The notes under the pieces are model-generated. The model ran no database searches. It saw nothing but the letters and a program-made list of their open reading frames with translations, and was not told where the DNA came from. From NCBI RefSeq assembly GCF_035653575.1, contig NZ_DASRBQ010000111.1, forward strand, positions 65,684-129,683: a stretch of 64,000 nt of DNA, in the 5' to 3' direction. Below are positions 17,096 to 24,963 of the stretch, in pieces. The first letter of the stretch is position 1, and every line of letters starts with the position of its first letter. A program made the position numbers and the translations under genes. Source of the DNA: Actinocrinis sp035653575. GTDB taxonomy: Bacteria > Actinomycetota > Actinomycetes > Streptomycetales > Catenulisporaceae.

Positions 17096-17872
17096 GTGTT
17101 CGACGACGGGCGGAGGTGGGCTGACCTGACAGGCCAGCAACCCAGCGACCCAGCGAACGTGGCACGGTCGGTACTGGCGAGTATCCGCGGCGTCCCACCG
17201 GATGAAATCCCGGCGCGCCTTTGTGCGCTCTGCACCGAACTGCTCCCGGTCACCGGCGCGTCCATCTCGTTGATGGCTCAGGCCGCGGCGCGGCGCCTGC
17301 TGTGCTCCTCCGACGAGGTGGCCAGGCAACTGGCTGAGGTCCAGTACACCCTGGGCGACGGGCCCGGCCTGCACGCCTTCTCGATCGGCGCACCTGTCTT
17401 CGCCGCGGACTTGACCAAGGGCGAGGACGCGCGACGGTGGCCGGTGTTCGCGCTGCGGGCGCTGGAAACCGGCGCCGAGGCGGTGTTCGCCTTTCCCCTG
17501 GGCATCGGGGCCATCGCGGCCGGGACGCTCGACTTGTATCGCGACAGCCCCGGAACGCTGTCCGAGACCGAGACGGCGGCCGCGCTGCTTATCGCGGACG
17601 CGGCCACGCTCGGGGTCCTTCGCCTCTATGCCGGGCGGGGAGAGACTGAGTACATCGAGGGCAACGGCGACATGGACTGGCTCGGCGGCGAGTCGGACCA
17701 CGACGAGGTACATCAGGCGACCGGAATGGTGATGATCCAGTGCGACGTCGGGGCGGAGGAGGCGCTGCTGATGCTGCGGGCGCGGGCGTTCGCCAACGGA
17801 ATATCGCTTCCCGCTCTCGCTCGCGACGTCGTCGAGCGCAGGATTCTGTTCGGCGGGGGCGATGAGGGCTAG
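17096..17872 (+). CDS. GAF-ANTAR regulatory protein 1
   Basis: A 258-residue predicted sensor/antiterminator: a GAF-like domain (about 25-185, with LGDGPGLHAFSIGAPVFAADL) followed by a C-terminal ANTAR three-helix RNA-binding domain (VHQATGMVMIQCDVGAEEALLMLRARAFANG). ANTAR domains bind paired RNA hexaloop hairpins and prevent termination. No kinase partner is encoded nearby, so direct ligand sensing through GAF is likely. GTG 17096 is used. First of three such proteins in 2.4 kb. Confidence 0.88.
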   Translation: MFDDGRRWADLTGQQPSDPANVARSVLASIRGVPPDEIPARLCALCTELLPVTGASISLMAQAAARRLLCSSDEVARQLAEVQYTLGDGPGLHAFSIGAPVFAADLTKGEDARRWPVFALRALETGAEAVFAFPLGIGAIAAGTLDLYRDSPGTLSETETAAALLIADAATLGVLRLYAGRGETEYIEGNGDMDWLGGESDHDEVHQATGMVMIQCDVGAEEALLMLRARAFANGISLPALARDVVERRILFGGGDEG

Positions 17873-17932
17873 CCGAGGCGCTCGGGTTGAGGCCCCGGGT
17901 GGCGCCGCAGTGAGCGGGATGAGGAGGTGGGC

Positions 17933-18697
17933 ATGGGCCGGGATCAGAAGCTGAGCGACGCGTTCGTGGGCTTGGCGGACACGCTCGGCGAGAACTTCGA
18001 CGTGGTCGACCTGTTCGAGCGGCTGGCCGCCCACTGTGTCGCGCTCAGCGGCGCGAGTGCGGCCGGGGTGATGATGTCCGACGGGCGCGGCCGGTTGCGC
18101 GTCGTGGCGGCCTCGCAGGAACGCGCCGCATTCCTCGATCTGTTCCAGCTGCAGATCGGCAAGGGACCGTGCGTCGAGTGCTACGGCACCGGCGAGCCGG
18201 TGATCGCGGTGCCGGTGGCGACCCGCGAGGAGCAGTGGCCGGAACTGGTTCCGGCCGTGCGCGAGGCCGGATTCGGCGCGATCGCCGCCGTGCCGTTGCG
18301 GCTGCACGAGAACGTGATCGGCGCGGTCAACCTGTTCTACGCCCCGCCGCAGCCGTCGACCGACGAGGACGTGTACCTCGTCCAGGCGCTCGCCGATGTC
18401 GCCGCGATGGCGATGCTGCGCTGGCCCTCGCCGCAGACCCGGCCGGAGGACATCATCGCCAGGCTCCAGGCGACCATCACCAACAAGGTGGCGATCGAGC
18501 AGGCGAAGGGCGCGCTGGCCCAGTTCGGCGGAATCGAGATCGCCGAGGCCGGCGAAGCACTGCGCGCGTACGCACAGGCCCGGCGGACCCGGATCACCGA
18601 CGTGGCGCGGGCGGTAGTGCGCCGCACGCTGCCACTGGAGGAAGTGCTCGAATATTCGACCGCGACACCCCGGCGCGTGGTCGGGGAGAGCGGCTGA
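17933..18697 (+). CDS. GAF-ANTAR regulatory protein 2
   Basis: A 254-residue protein with a textbook GAF domain (LFERLAAHCVALSGASAAGVMM, then LQIGKGPCVECYGTGEPVIAV, VPLRLHENVIGAVNLF) and a C-terminal ANTAR domain (KVAIEQAKGALAQFGGIEIAEAG). ATG 17933 is chosen because AGGAGG lies at ideal distance; the GTG two codons earlier overlaps that site. Same direction as protein 1, 60 bases downstream, so likely one transcript. The GPCVECY cysteines are a common feature of this GAF class and might bind a ligand or respond to redox, but that is inference. Confidence 0.9.
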   Translation: MGRDQKLSDAFVGLADTLGENFDVVDLFERLAAHCVALSGASAAGVMMSDGRGRLRVVAASQERAAFLDLFQLQIGKGPCVECYGTGEPVIAVPVATREEQWPELVPAVREAGFGAIAAVPLRLHENVIGAVNLFYAPPQPSTDEDVYLVQALADVAAMAMLRWPSPQTRPEDIIARLQATITNKVAIEQAKGALAQFGGIEIAEAGEALRAYAQARRTRITDVARAVVRRTLPLEEVLEYSTATPRRVVGESG

Positions 18698-18744
18698 GGG
18701 CGCGCCGGAAAGGGTGCCAAGCGCGGCGGAAGCGGCTACCGGGG

Positions 18745-19476
18745 CTACTGCGGCGGCAGGTCCTCGCGGCGGACCTCGTTCGGGTCAAGCCCGGTACGCA
18801 CGACGTATTCGGCGACGTGGCGCAGCTTGACGTTGAGGCGTTGCGAAGCCTGCGTGAGCATTCCGAAAGCCCGCCGCGAGTTCACCCGGTGACGCTCCAT
18901 CAGAATCCCAGTGGCCTCGCCGATCACCTGCCGGCTGATCATCGCGGTACGCAGCGAGGCGATCAGCGAGGCTTGATTCAGCGCGGCGGAGGAGTGGGCG
19001 GCGTAGATCGACGCCATCTCCACCGCGGCTTCGTCGAACGCGGCAGGCGCCGCGGCGTGCAGGTTCAGGGCGGAGGCGCCGCCGTGCTCGGAGGGCAGGC
19101 TGCACGCGATCATGCTGCCGATTCCGAGGCGGGCGGCCGCTTCGGCGAAGCGCGGCCAGCGTCGTTCCGTGGCCATGTCGTCGATCCGGAACACCGCCAG
19201 GTGCGACAACTCGCCGGCGGACAGGCACGGTCCCTCGTGCAGCCTGGATTGGGCCTGGTCCACCTTGAGCACCAGTTCGTCGCTGTAGGCACGGGTGGTC
19301 AGCCGCTTGTCCCTGGTGACGACGGTGACGCCGGCCCACATTGCCCCGTGCACCGTGCGCGCGGCCAGCTGCACGACCCCCTGAAGAGTACGTTCGACCG
19401 ACGGCTGATCGAGCATGGTGCGCGACACCTGTGCGAACTTCATGGCCAGCTGCCTGGCACCGCCGTCGGTCGTCAT
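18745..19476 (-). CDS. GAF-ANTAR regulatory protein 3
   Basis: A 243-residue GAF-ANTAR protein in convergent orientation to the previous two. ATG 19476 (MTTDGGARQLAMKFAQVSRT) follows GGGAGG. The GAF domain shows SRLHEGPCLSAGELSHLAVFRIDD, and the C-terminal ANTAR reads MISRQVIGEATGILMERHRVNSRRAFGMLTQ, close to the family consensus. It is more diverged from proteins 1 and 2 than they are from typical GAF-ANTAR proteins, so the trio is unlikely to be a recent duplication. Confidence 0.9.
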   Translation of the reverse strand: MTTDGGARQLAMKFAQVSRTMLDQPSVERTLQGVVQLAARTVHGAMWAGVTVVTRDKRLTTRAYSDELVLKVDQAQSRLHEGPCLSAGELSHLAVFRIDDMATERRWPRFAEAAARLGIGSMIACSLPSEHGGASALNLHAAAPAAFDEAAVEMASIYAAHSSAALNQASLIASLRTAMISRQVIGEATGILMERHRVNSRRAFGMLTQASQRLNVKLRHVAEYVVRTGLDPNEVRREDLPPQ

Positions 19477-19597
19477 CGGTCCTCCCAACCGCCACTTGTG
19501 TCGGGACGTGCCGTTACAGCACAGTCCTTGCTACCCGCGCCAGGCTGCGGCATGCAAACGCAACACAGCGCCGACGGGCTGAGGAACACTGGCCGCG

Positions 19598-20497
19598 TCA
19601 CGAGGCTTCTTCGTCCTGGCAGCCGTGCGCGTAGGGCCGTGACCTGTGCAGCCCGTGTCGTGAGCCGAGCGCCTTGGAACGGCTTACCAAAACCATCCCG
19701 ACCGCTACCGCGACCAGGGCGGCGGCCTCGCCGGTCAGCGCCAGCGGGGTGTCGCGCAGCCGTTCGCGGAAGACCGCGACGCCCAGGGCGATGCCGGTCA
19801 GCGGTTCAGCGAGCACTCCGGCCGGCAGGGAGACGTGCAGCGGCGCCGCGTCGAAGGCGCTCTGCGTCAGCAACAGCCCGATGATGGCCGCCGCGACCAG
19901 TGCGTACGGCTGCCAGTGCGCGATGCTGCGCAGAACGCCGGAACGGGCGGTGAGCAGCCAGGCGCGGGTGAGCGAGTCCTGCACGCCGAAGAGGATCCCG
20001 CCCGCGCCCGCGAGCAGGACCGCCCCTACGCCCAGGCCCAGCCGTTTGGCCGCCCACGCCAGCAGCCCGGCGGCGGCGACCGCGACGGCGGCGGCCAGCC
20101 AGCGCGGGGAAAGCCCGGCCGGGTCGCGTCCGCCCGCCGGGCTGCCTGCCAGCAGGAAGACGGCGACGCCCCCGCTGGCCAGCACCGCGCCCGTCCACTC
20201 CCGGCGGCTGAGCCGCTCCCGGTACAGGCCGTGTGCGATCGCCAGGGCGAAGATCAGGCTGGTGGCCAGGATCGGCTCGACCTTGGCGATGTCGCCGTGT
20301 CCGAGCGCGATGGCGCCGAGCAGCTGGCCGCAGACCATGGCCGCGATTCCGCCGAGCCACAGCGGTTTCCTGGCCAGGCTCAGCAGCAGCGAGAAGTGCA
20401 TCACCCGTTCCAGCGGCTCACGGTACGCGGCATGCTGCTGCGCCACGAAGCCGAGCCCGAGGAAGCACGCGGCGGCGAGCGCGTAAGGAATGCTCAT
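19598..20497 (-). CDS. DMT/EamA-superfamily transporter
   Basis: About 300 residues with ten predicted membrane helices in two EamA-like halves (ALAAACFLGLGFVAQQHAA, then ALGHGDIAKVEPILATSLIFALAIA; second half PAGVLAEPLTGIALGVAVFRERL). Probably a metabolite or drug exporter; the substrate is unknown. ATG 20497 (MSIPYALAAACF) places the first helix at the N-terminus. ATG 20524 would add nine residues. Upstream 93 codons of open frame are Arg-rich and unlikely to be translated. It faces the small gene at 20754 divergently. Confidence 0.8.
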   Translation of the reverse strand: MSIPYALAAACFLGLGFVAQQHAAYREPLERVMHFSLLLSLARKPLWLGGIAAMVCGQLLGAIALGHGDIAKVEPILATSLIFALAIAHGLYRERLSRREWTGAVLASGGVAVFLLAGSPAGGRDPAGLSPRWLAAAVAVAAAGLLAWAAKRLGLGVGAVLLAGAGGILFGVQDSLTRAWLLTARSGVLRSIAHWQPYALVAAAIIGLLLTQSAFDAAPLHVSLPAGVLAEPLTGIALGVAVFRERLRDTPLALTGEAAALVAVAVGMVLVSRSKALGSRHGLHRSRPYAHGCQDEEAS

Positions 20498-20753
20498 GGC
20501 GAGCCCACTGGCACGGCCCGCCATGACTTGGAATCGGCGCAGGGTGAAATCGACACGGCGCCCCAGCATGACCCGGCGGCGGCGTCGCAATCACGCCCGG
20601 GCCCCATTCTTAGCAACGACTCAGCATCCCGAGGCCGCGGGCATCACCGATCCGCTGGCTCCCGGGCGGGAGCCGCGCCTGGTCCGGGCACATGAACGAT
20701 TCGGGCGGGGGTAGACGTGATCAACCATCCCGCGCAACCACCTGGAGCAGCTG

Positions 20754-20999
20754 ATGGGACTCTTCCGGCGCAAGAAGCCAGAGACGGACGTGCCGATGGA
20801 CCCGGCGGTGGCCTCGTCACGCGACCAGGGCGGGGAACCGGACGAGCGATTCCCGGACCAGAACTCCACCACCGGAACCACCCCCTCGGGCGAGTTCGTC
20901 GGCCGGGCGTCGGGGGACGCACCCGGCGACGTGGAGCCCTCGGGTGCGGAGCGGCGGGCCGAGGCCCGCGCCAGGACGGCCGACACGCGGAAGGAATGA
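20754..20999 (+). CDS. Small hydrophilic hypothetical protein (81 aa)
   Basis: Begins MGLFRRKKPETDVPMDPA behind GGAGC at suitable distance, continues as a Gly/Pro/Asp-rich, probably disordered chain and ends in Ala/Arg/Glu. MGLFRRKKP-type starts are common in small actinobacterial proteins of unknown function. The frame is followed immediately by an 18-bp terminator, which supports its being expressed. No function can be offered. Confidence 0.5.
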   Translation: MGLFRRKKPETDVPMDPAVASSRDQGGEPDERFPDQNSTTGTTPSGEFVGRASGDAPGDVEPSGAERRAEARARTADTRKE

Positions 21000-21013
21000 C
21001 TGGACGCCATAGC

Positions 21014-21058
21014 GTCCCGGGCGTGGAGGCCGCGACCATGGGCCTCCACGCCCGGGAC
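21014..21058. terminator. Bidirectional terminator (18-bp perfect stem)
   Basis: Arms GTCCCGGGCGTGGAGGCC (21014-21031) and its exact complement (21041-21058), loop of nine bases. It lies between the convergent genes ending at 20999 and 21076. Confidence 0.85.
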
Positions 21059-21075
21059 CGATCCGGTTCGGGCGG

Positions 21076-22197
21076 CTAGCAGGCTCCGTTGCTGGACCAG
21101 ACCGCCCATGAGGTCGCGGCGCCGGGCACCGCGCCGGTCGAGTAGTACGTCGCGGTGTAATTCGTTCCCTGATACGAGACCTTGTCGCCCGGCACGTAAG
21201 AGGTGCTCGGGTTCCAGGCCGGCGCGCAGCCGCCGCTCCCGGACGAGGGCGTCGGGGAAGCGCTCGGCGAGGGCGACTTGCTCGGGGACGAGCTCGGCGA
21301 GGCGGAGGGCGAGGCGCCGGCCGAGGCCGACGCTGACGCTGACGCGGAGGGTGTGCCGCCCGGCGGGGTGCCTCCGTACGGGTTCGCGATCACCGTGAGC
21401 GTCCGGTTCTGCACACCCCAGCCGTTCGCCTGGGTGCCGGGCAGCCACACGTCCACGGTGTCGTTCTGGATCCAGGTGCCGATGTCGATCGCGACACAGT
21501 CGCCATATCCGGGGATGTTGAAGTAGGTGCCCCACGGGATAACCCGCGGGTCGGTCGCGCAGCCGCCGAGCTGTGCGTTGTAGCCGGAGGCGGTCTGGCC
21601 GACGTCGTTGTACGAGGTCACCAGCATGTTGATCTTCGTGCCGACCGGGACGCTGCCCGCCCCGGTCGCGATGGTGCCGTCCGAGCCGAGCCAGTAGGGC
21701 TGGGAGAGCTGTCCCATCGACGCGTCGCTGCCGCTGGTGTCGTACATCGCCACCACGTCGTAATAAGCGTTCTGGCACGGCGCGGTGTCGGTGACCGTCA
21801 GCGGCGTGGTCTGTCCCCAGTAGCTGACGTAGCCGATGTCCACGCCGTCGCGCCACACCTTGTACGCGACCGCGTTCGGCACCTTGGCGATGGTGATGGT
21901 CACCTGGCCGTTCACGAGGCTGCCGGTCAGTGTCGGCGCGGCGGGGCGGGAGGTGAAGTTCGCCGCCTGCGCGGTCTGCAGCGGCGGGGTCCAGGGGGTG
22001 ACGGAACGGGCCGGCGGGGTGATGCCGGCGGCCCAGAACGGGCAGGCGGGCAGGGACGCGGCGGTCGTCGTTCCGGCCGCGTTCGCTGCGCTCAGCGGGA
22101 CGAGTGCGACGGCCCCGGCGCCCGCGGCGGCCGCCGCGGTCGCGGCGATCCAGTAACGCGCACGCCGGTGGCGGAGTGTCGCCGTGAGGAGGTTCAC
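21076..22197 (-). CDS. Secreted 3D-domain protein with FN3-like and CBM5/12 modules
   Basis: A 373-residue exported protein, start GTG 22197 (VNLLTATLRHRRARYW), with a signal peptide ending near SAANAAG. Residues about 75-165 look FN3-like (YKVWRDGVDIGYVSYWG). Residues about 185-275 form a 3D (Asp-Asp-Asp) double-psi barrel domain: RVIPWGTYFNIPGYGDCVAID, then NDTVDVWLPGTQANGWGVQ, with the conserved aspartates. A 60-residue Ser/Pro/Ala linker follows, and a CBM5/12 chitin-binding module ends WAVWSSNGAC. 3D domains occur in lytic transglycosylases and Sps-like stationary-phase proteins, so murein or chitin cleavage is possible. A dre-like box at 22370 suggests co-regulation with the chitinase. 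Confidence 0.8.
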   Translation of the reverse strand: MNLLTATLRHRRARYWIAATAAAAAGAGAVALVPLSAANAAGTTTAASLPACPFWAAGITPPARSVTPWTPPLQTAQAANFTSRPAAPTLTGSLVNGQVTITIAKVPNAVAYKVWRDGVDIGYVSYWGQTTPLTVTDTAPCQNAYYDVVAMYDTSGSDASMGQLSQPYWLGSDGTIATGAGSVPVGTKINMLVTSYNDVGQTASGYNAQLGGCATDPRVIPWGTYFNIPGYGDCVAIDIGTWIQNDTVDVWLPGTQANGWGVQNRTLTVIANPYGGTPPGGTPSASASASASAGASPSASPSSSPSKSPSPSASPTPSSGSGGCAPAWNPSTSYVPGDKVSYQGTNYTATYYSTGAVPGAATSWAVWSSNGAC

Positions 22198-22369
22198 TGT
22201 CGTTCGCGCCTTCTTCGGTCCGGGCCGGCCGGATCCGCGGGGTGGGCGGTCAGGCCTGGCGTGGTCGGGGACTGCGAGAGGCGCCGGCGCCGCGACGTCT
22301 GATAGGTGCTCAGCTGGTGGGTGGCAGGTCGGATCGGCCTCAGTGAAGCGCGGCGGCCGAGGCACCGTC

Positions 22370-22385
22370 AAGGGTCTAGACCAGT
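22370..22385. promoter_or_regulatory. DasR-responsive element (dre)-like operator
   Basis: AAGGGTCTAGACCAGT matches ACTGGTCTAGACCAGT at 14 of 16 positions, with the 12-base core GGTCTAGACCAG nearly palindromic. It lies 172 bases upstream of the chitin-binding 3D protein (minus) and 47 bases upstream of the BAAT thioesterase (plus), so it could serve either. Confidence 0.65.
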
Positions 22386-22432
22386 TCTTAAGGTTGGGTA
22401 TGGAACCTCATAGGAGTGGGCGAGGAAGCGGG

Positions 22433-23740
22433 GTGAACGCGATGCGCGGCGATCTGGCGCGTTGCACGATCGGGGTGCTCGCCGTCGTCGGTGCGACAGT
22501 CGGCGGCATAGCGGCCGCACCGGGCAAAGCCGCTCCGGCGCCGGCCGGCGAACGCATCGCGATCGACGTTCCGGTCGCCTCGGCGTATCAGACCGTGCAC
22601 ATCCGGATCACCGGCCTTCCGCCGGGCTCCCAAGCCACGATCACGTCATCAGCCCACGACTACGCCGGCAAGCTCTGGCAGGCGCGGGCCGCGTTCACCG
22701 CCGACTCCTCCGGAACAGTCGACCTGGCGAAACAGGCGCCGACGAGCGGCAGCTACACCGGCGTCGACGCGATGGGCCTGGTGTGGTCGATGAATCCGGG
22801 CTCGGCCGCGGGCGGCTCACCGTCCTTCTTCTTCCTGACGGCGCATCCCGAGGCCGAGCCGAGCTTTCCGATCAACCTCGCCGTCCGCGACGAAGCCGGA
22901 AGCGTGACGCGCGCGACGCTCACCCGCCTTTGGATGGCCCCAGGAGTCACGCATCGAACCCTGACAGTCCCGGCGGACGGCATGTATGGCGACCTGTATC
23001 TGCCTACGCCATCAGCCGGAGCCGTGCGCCGTCCCGCGGTGCTGCTGTTCGGCGGCTCGGAAGGCGGCGAGAGCGAGCGGTACACGGCAGCGGTCCTCGC
23101 CTCCGAGGGATACCCGGCGCTCTCGCTCGCGTACTTCGGCGAACCCGGCCTGCCCAGCACCTTGACGAACATCCCGCTGGATTACTTCGCCGACGCCGCC
23201 CGCCTGTTGGCCAGGCAGCCCGAGGTTGACCCGCGGCACGTGCTGGCCCTGGGAGCTTCGCGCGGCGCCGAGGCGGCGCTGCTGCTGGCGCAGAACTTCC
23301 CCGACCTGATCCACGGGGCGATCCTGTACGCACCGACCGCCCAGGTCAACCCGTCTTTCCCGGACGGCGTGAGCATCGCGTGGACCTTGCATGGCGTCGC
23401 CCTGGCGGCCGGGATGTCCATCCCCGTGGACCACATATCTGGGCCCGTGCTTCCCATCGCAGGAGCCGATGACGCGGTGTGGAACTCACCGCAGTCGGCG
23501 ACGCAGATCTCCATGGAACTCGACGACGATCGCAATCCGTATCCGCATAAGGCGCTGATCTACCCTGACGCCGGTCACGGGATCGACGCGGGTGTCGACG
23601 TTCCGTCCTCGACGAGCTACACCTATCCGGACTCCGGATACACCCTTGAGTTCGGCGGCACCCGAAAGGGGGATGCCGCGGCTCAGCAGGCCGCCTGGCA
23701 GCGGGTCCTGGCTTTGCTCGCCTCGTTGCGGCAGCCGTAG
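22433..23740 (+). CDS. BAAT-type acyl-CoA thioesterase/hydrolase, probably exported
   Basis: About 435 residues. Start GTG 22433 is chosen for the GAGGAAGCGG site. The N-terminus has a hydrophobic segment (CTIGVLAVVGATVGGIAAA) consistent with export. Residues about 40-165 resemble the immunoglobulin-like N-terminal domain of acyl-CoA thioesterases/BAAT (VHIRITGLPPGSQATI, AMGLVWSM). The C-terminal alpha/beta-hydrolase has LFGGSEGG, the nucleophile elbow LGASRGAEAAL (Ser near residue 275) and a late YPDAGHGI histidine. Mammalian BAAT has Cys at the nucleophile; here it is Ser, as in thioesterases. The substrate is unknown, and an exported CoA thioesterase would be odd, so another ester may be the target. 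Confidence 0.75.
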   Translation: MNAMRGDLARCTIGVLAVVGATVGGIAAAPGKAAPAPAGERIAIDVPVASAYQTVHIRITGLPPGSQATITSSAHDYAGKLWQARAAFTADSSGTVDLAKQAPTSGSYTGVDAMGLVWSMNPGSAAGGSPSFFFLTAHPEAEPSFPINLAVRDEAGSVTRATLTRLWMAPGVTHRTLTVPADGMYGDLYLPTPSAGAVRRPAVLLFGGSEGGESERYTAAVLASEGYPALSLAYFGEPGLPSTLTNIPLDYFADAARLLARQPEVDPRHVLALGASRGAEAALLLAQNFPDLIHGAILYAPTAQVNPSFPDGVSIAWTLHGVALAAGMSIPVDHISGPVLPIAGADDAVWNSPQSATQISMELDDDRNPYPHKALIYPDAGHGIDAGVDVPSSTSYTYPDSGYTLEFGGTRKGDAAAQQAAWQRVLALLASLRQP

Positions 23741-23862
23741 GGCACCGCGCAGGTCCGGTCCGCCGCACTCGCGGCACGCACGACGGAACCGGGACACGAT
23801 CCGCTCCGTCCAAAGCGCGACGGTCCCGGAAGGCGGGACTCAGTTGAACGGGACGGGTGGGC

Positions 23863-24963
23863 ATGAGCGACATGCGGGGTCACACATTGTCGAGAACCGC
23901 GGACAATCCGGTTTATACCCGACTCAAGGCGTGGACGAGGCGCAGCGCTCGATCGCGAGCGGCAGCGGCGTCCGCGGCAGTGCTTATCCTCGGCCTCACC
24001 GCCGCCTGCGCGAGTTCGACGGCTGCGTCACAGAGCAACGCGCAGACCGGGCAGGCGGTCGGTTCATCGCCTCGTGCGGATTCCGGAGTCGGCGACCCGC
24101 TAATAATGCAGCCTGGCAGCACCTGTCCGTCTACGTCTACTGATCCCGCGATCGCCAAGCTGCGCGCCGGAACCAAGCAGGTGGCGCTGCCGCCGGACTT
24201 CCGTCCGGTCGCGGCCGTACGCTGCGAATTCCCGATCCGCACGGTGCCCGGAGACGGGGAGTGGCAGTTCGCCGACGCTCAGCGCGCTGATTCCGGAATG
24301 GCGCAGCTGGTCGCGGCGCTCAGGCTTCCGTCCCAGACGGCGGCTCCGGGTGCGTTGATCGCCTGTCCGGCTATGGGTATGGCGATGCCGCCGTTCGCGC
24401 TGGTCGACGCAAAAGGCAATATAGTCAGCCCTCTGTTACCGCACGATGTGTGCGGGTTCCCGTTGCAGCAGGTCACGAAGGCGGTCGATGCTCTTCCCTG
24501 GCGCACGGAGACCGAGCAGCGGCTGCATCAGACGCGCACGCAGGCAGAAATCGACACCGGATGCTCGGCCTCGTACAAGTACTTGTTCGAATACCCGGTT
24601 TCCGACACACCCGAGCCGTGGAGCAAGGTGCGTCATCCGATGAGCCCGCCGCCGACGGTTGTGTGCGTGTACGCCGTCGATCCGTCGACGTTCAAGGACT
24701 ACATCGCGATCGGTTCGTTCACGCATGGCGCCAAGCTCACCCCGGCCCAGCAGACCGCTGTCGTAAAGGCCTTCGATGACGCGAGCGGGACCGGAACGCC
24801 GGCCCCCACCTGCACCGCCAAGGCGACCCGTTTCGTCTCCGTGGACGGACCCGGCACGATGGTCGAACTCGATGGCTGCAAGCGCGTGCGCTGGCCAAAC
24901 AATTTCATGAGCACCGCGCCGGACTCACTTCTGCAGCTCCTCGCGTCGCTCGTCATCGGCTGA
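23863..24963 (+). CDS. Hypothetical lipoprotein
   Basis: About 366 residues. After a basic N-terminus (ARSRAAAASAAVLILGLTAAC) comes a lipobox LTAAC near residue 47, so it is probably anchored to the outer face of the membrane. The mature part is rich in paired cysteines (SPLLPHDVCGFPLQQV, ACPAMGMAMPP, VVCVYAVD, DGCKRVRWPNNF), suggesting disulfides, and contains no enzyme motif I recognise. ATG 23863 follows GGACGGG; GTG 23857 is possible. Its 3' end overlaps the convergent qcrB by 39 bases. Confidence 0.7.
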   Translation: MSDMRGHTLSRTADNPVYTRLKAWTRRSARSRAAAASAAVLILGLTAACASSTAASQSNAQTGQAVGSSPRADSGVGDPLIMQPGSTCPSTSTDPAIAKLRAGTKQVALPPDFRPVAAVRCEFPIRTVPGDGEWQFADAQRADSGMAQLVAALRLPSQTAAPGALIACPAMGMAMPPFALVDAKGNIVSPLLPHDVCGFPLQQVTKAVDALPWRTETEQRLHQTRTQAEIDTGCSASYKYLFEYPVSDTPEPWSKVRHPMSPPPTVVCVYAVDPSTFKDYIAIGSFTHGAKLTPAQQTAVVKAFDDASGTGTPAPTCTAKATRFVSVDGPGTMVELDGCKRVRWPNNFMSTAPDSLLQLLASLVIG

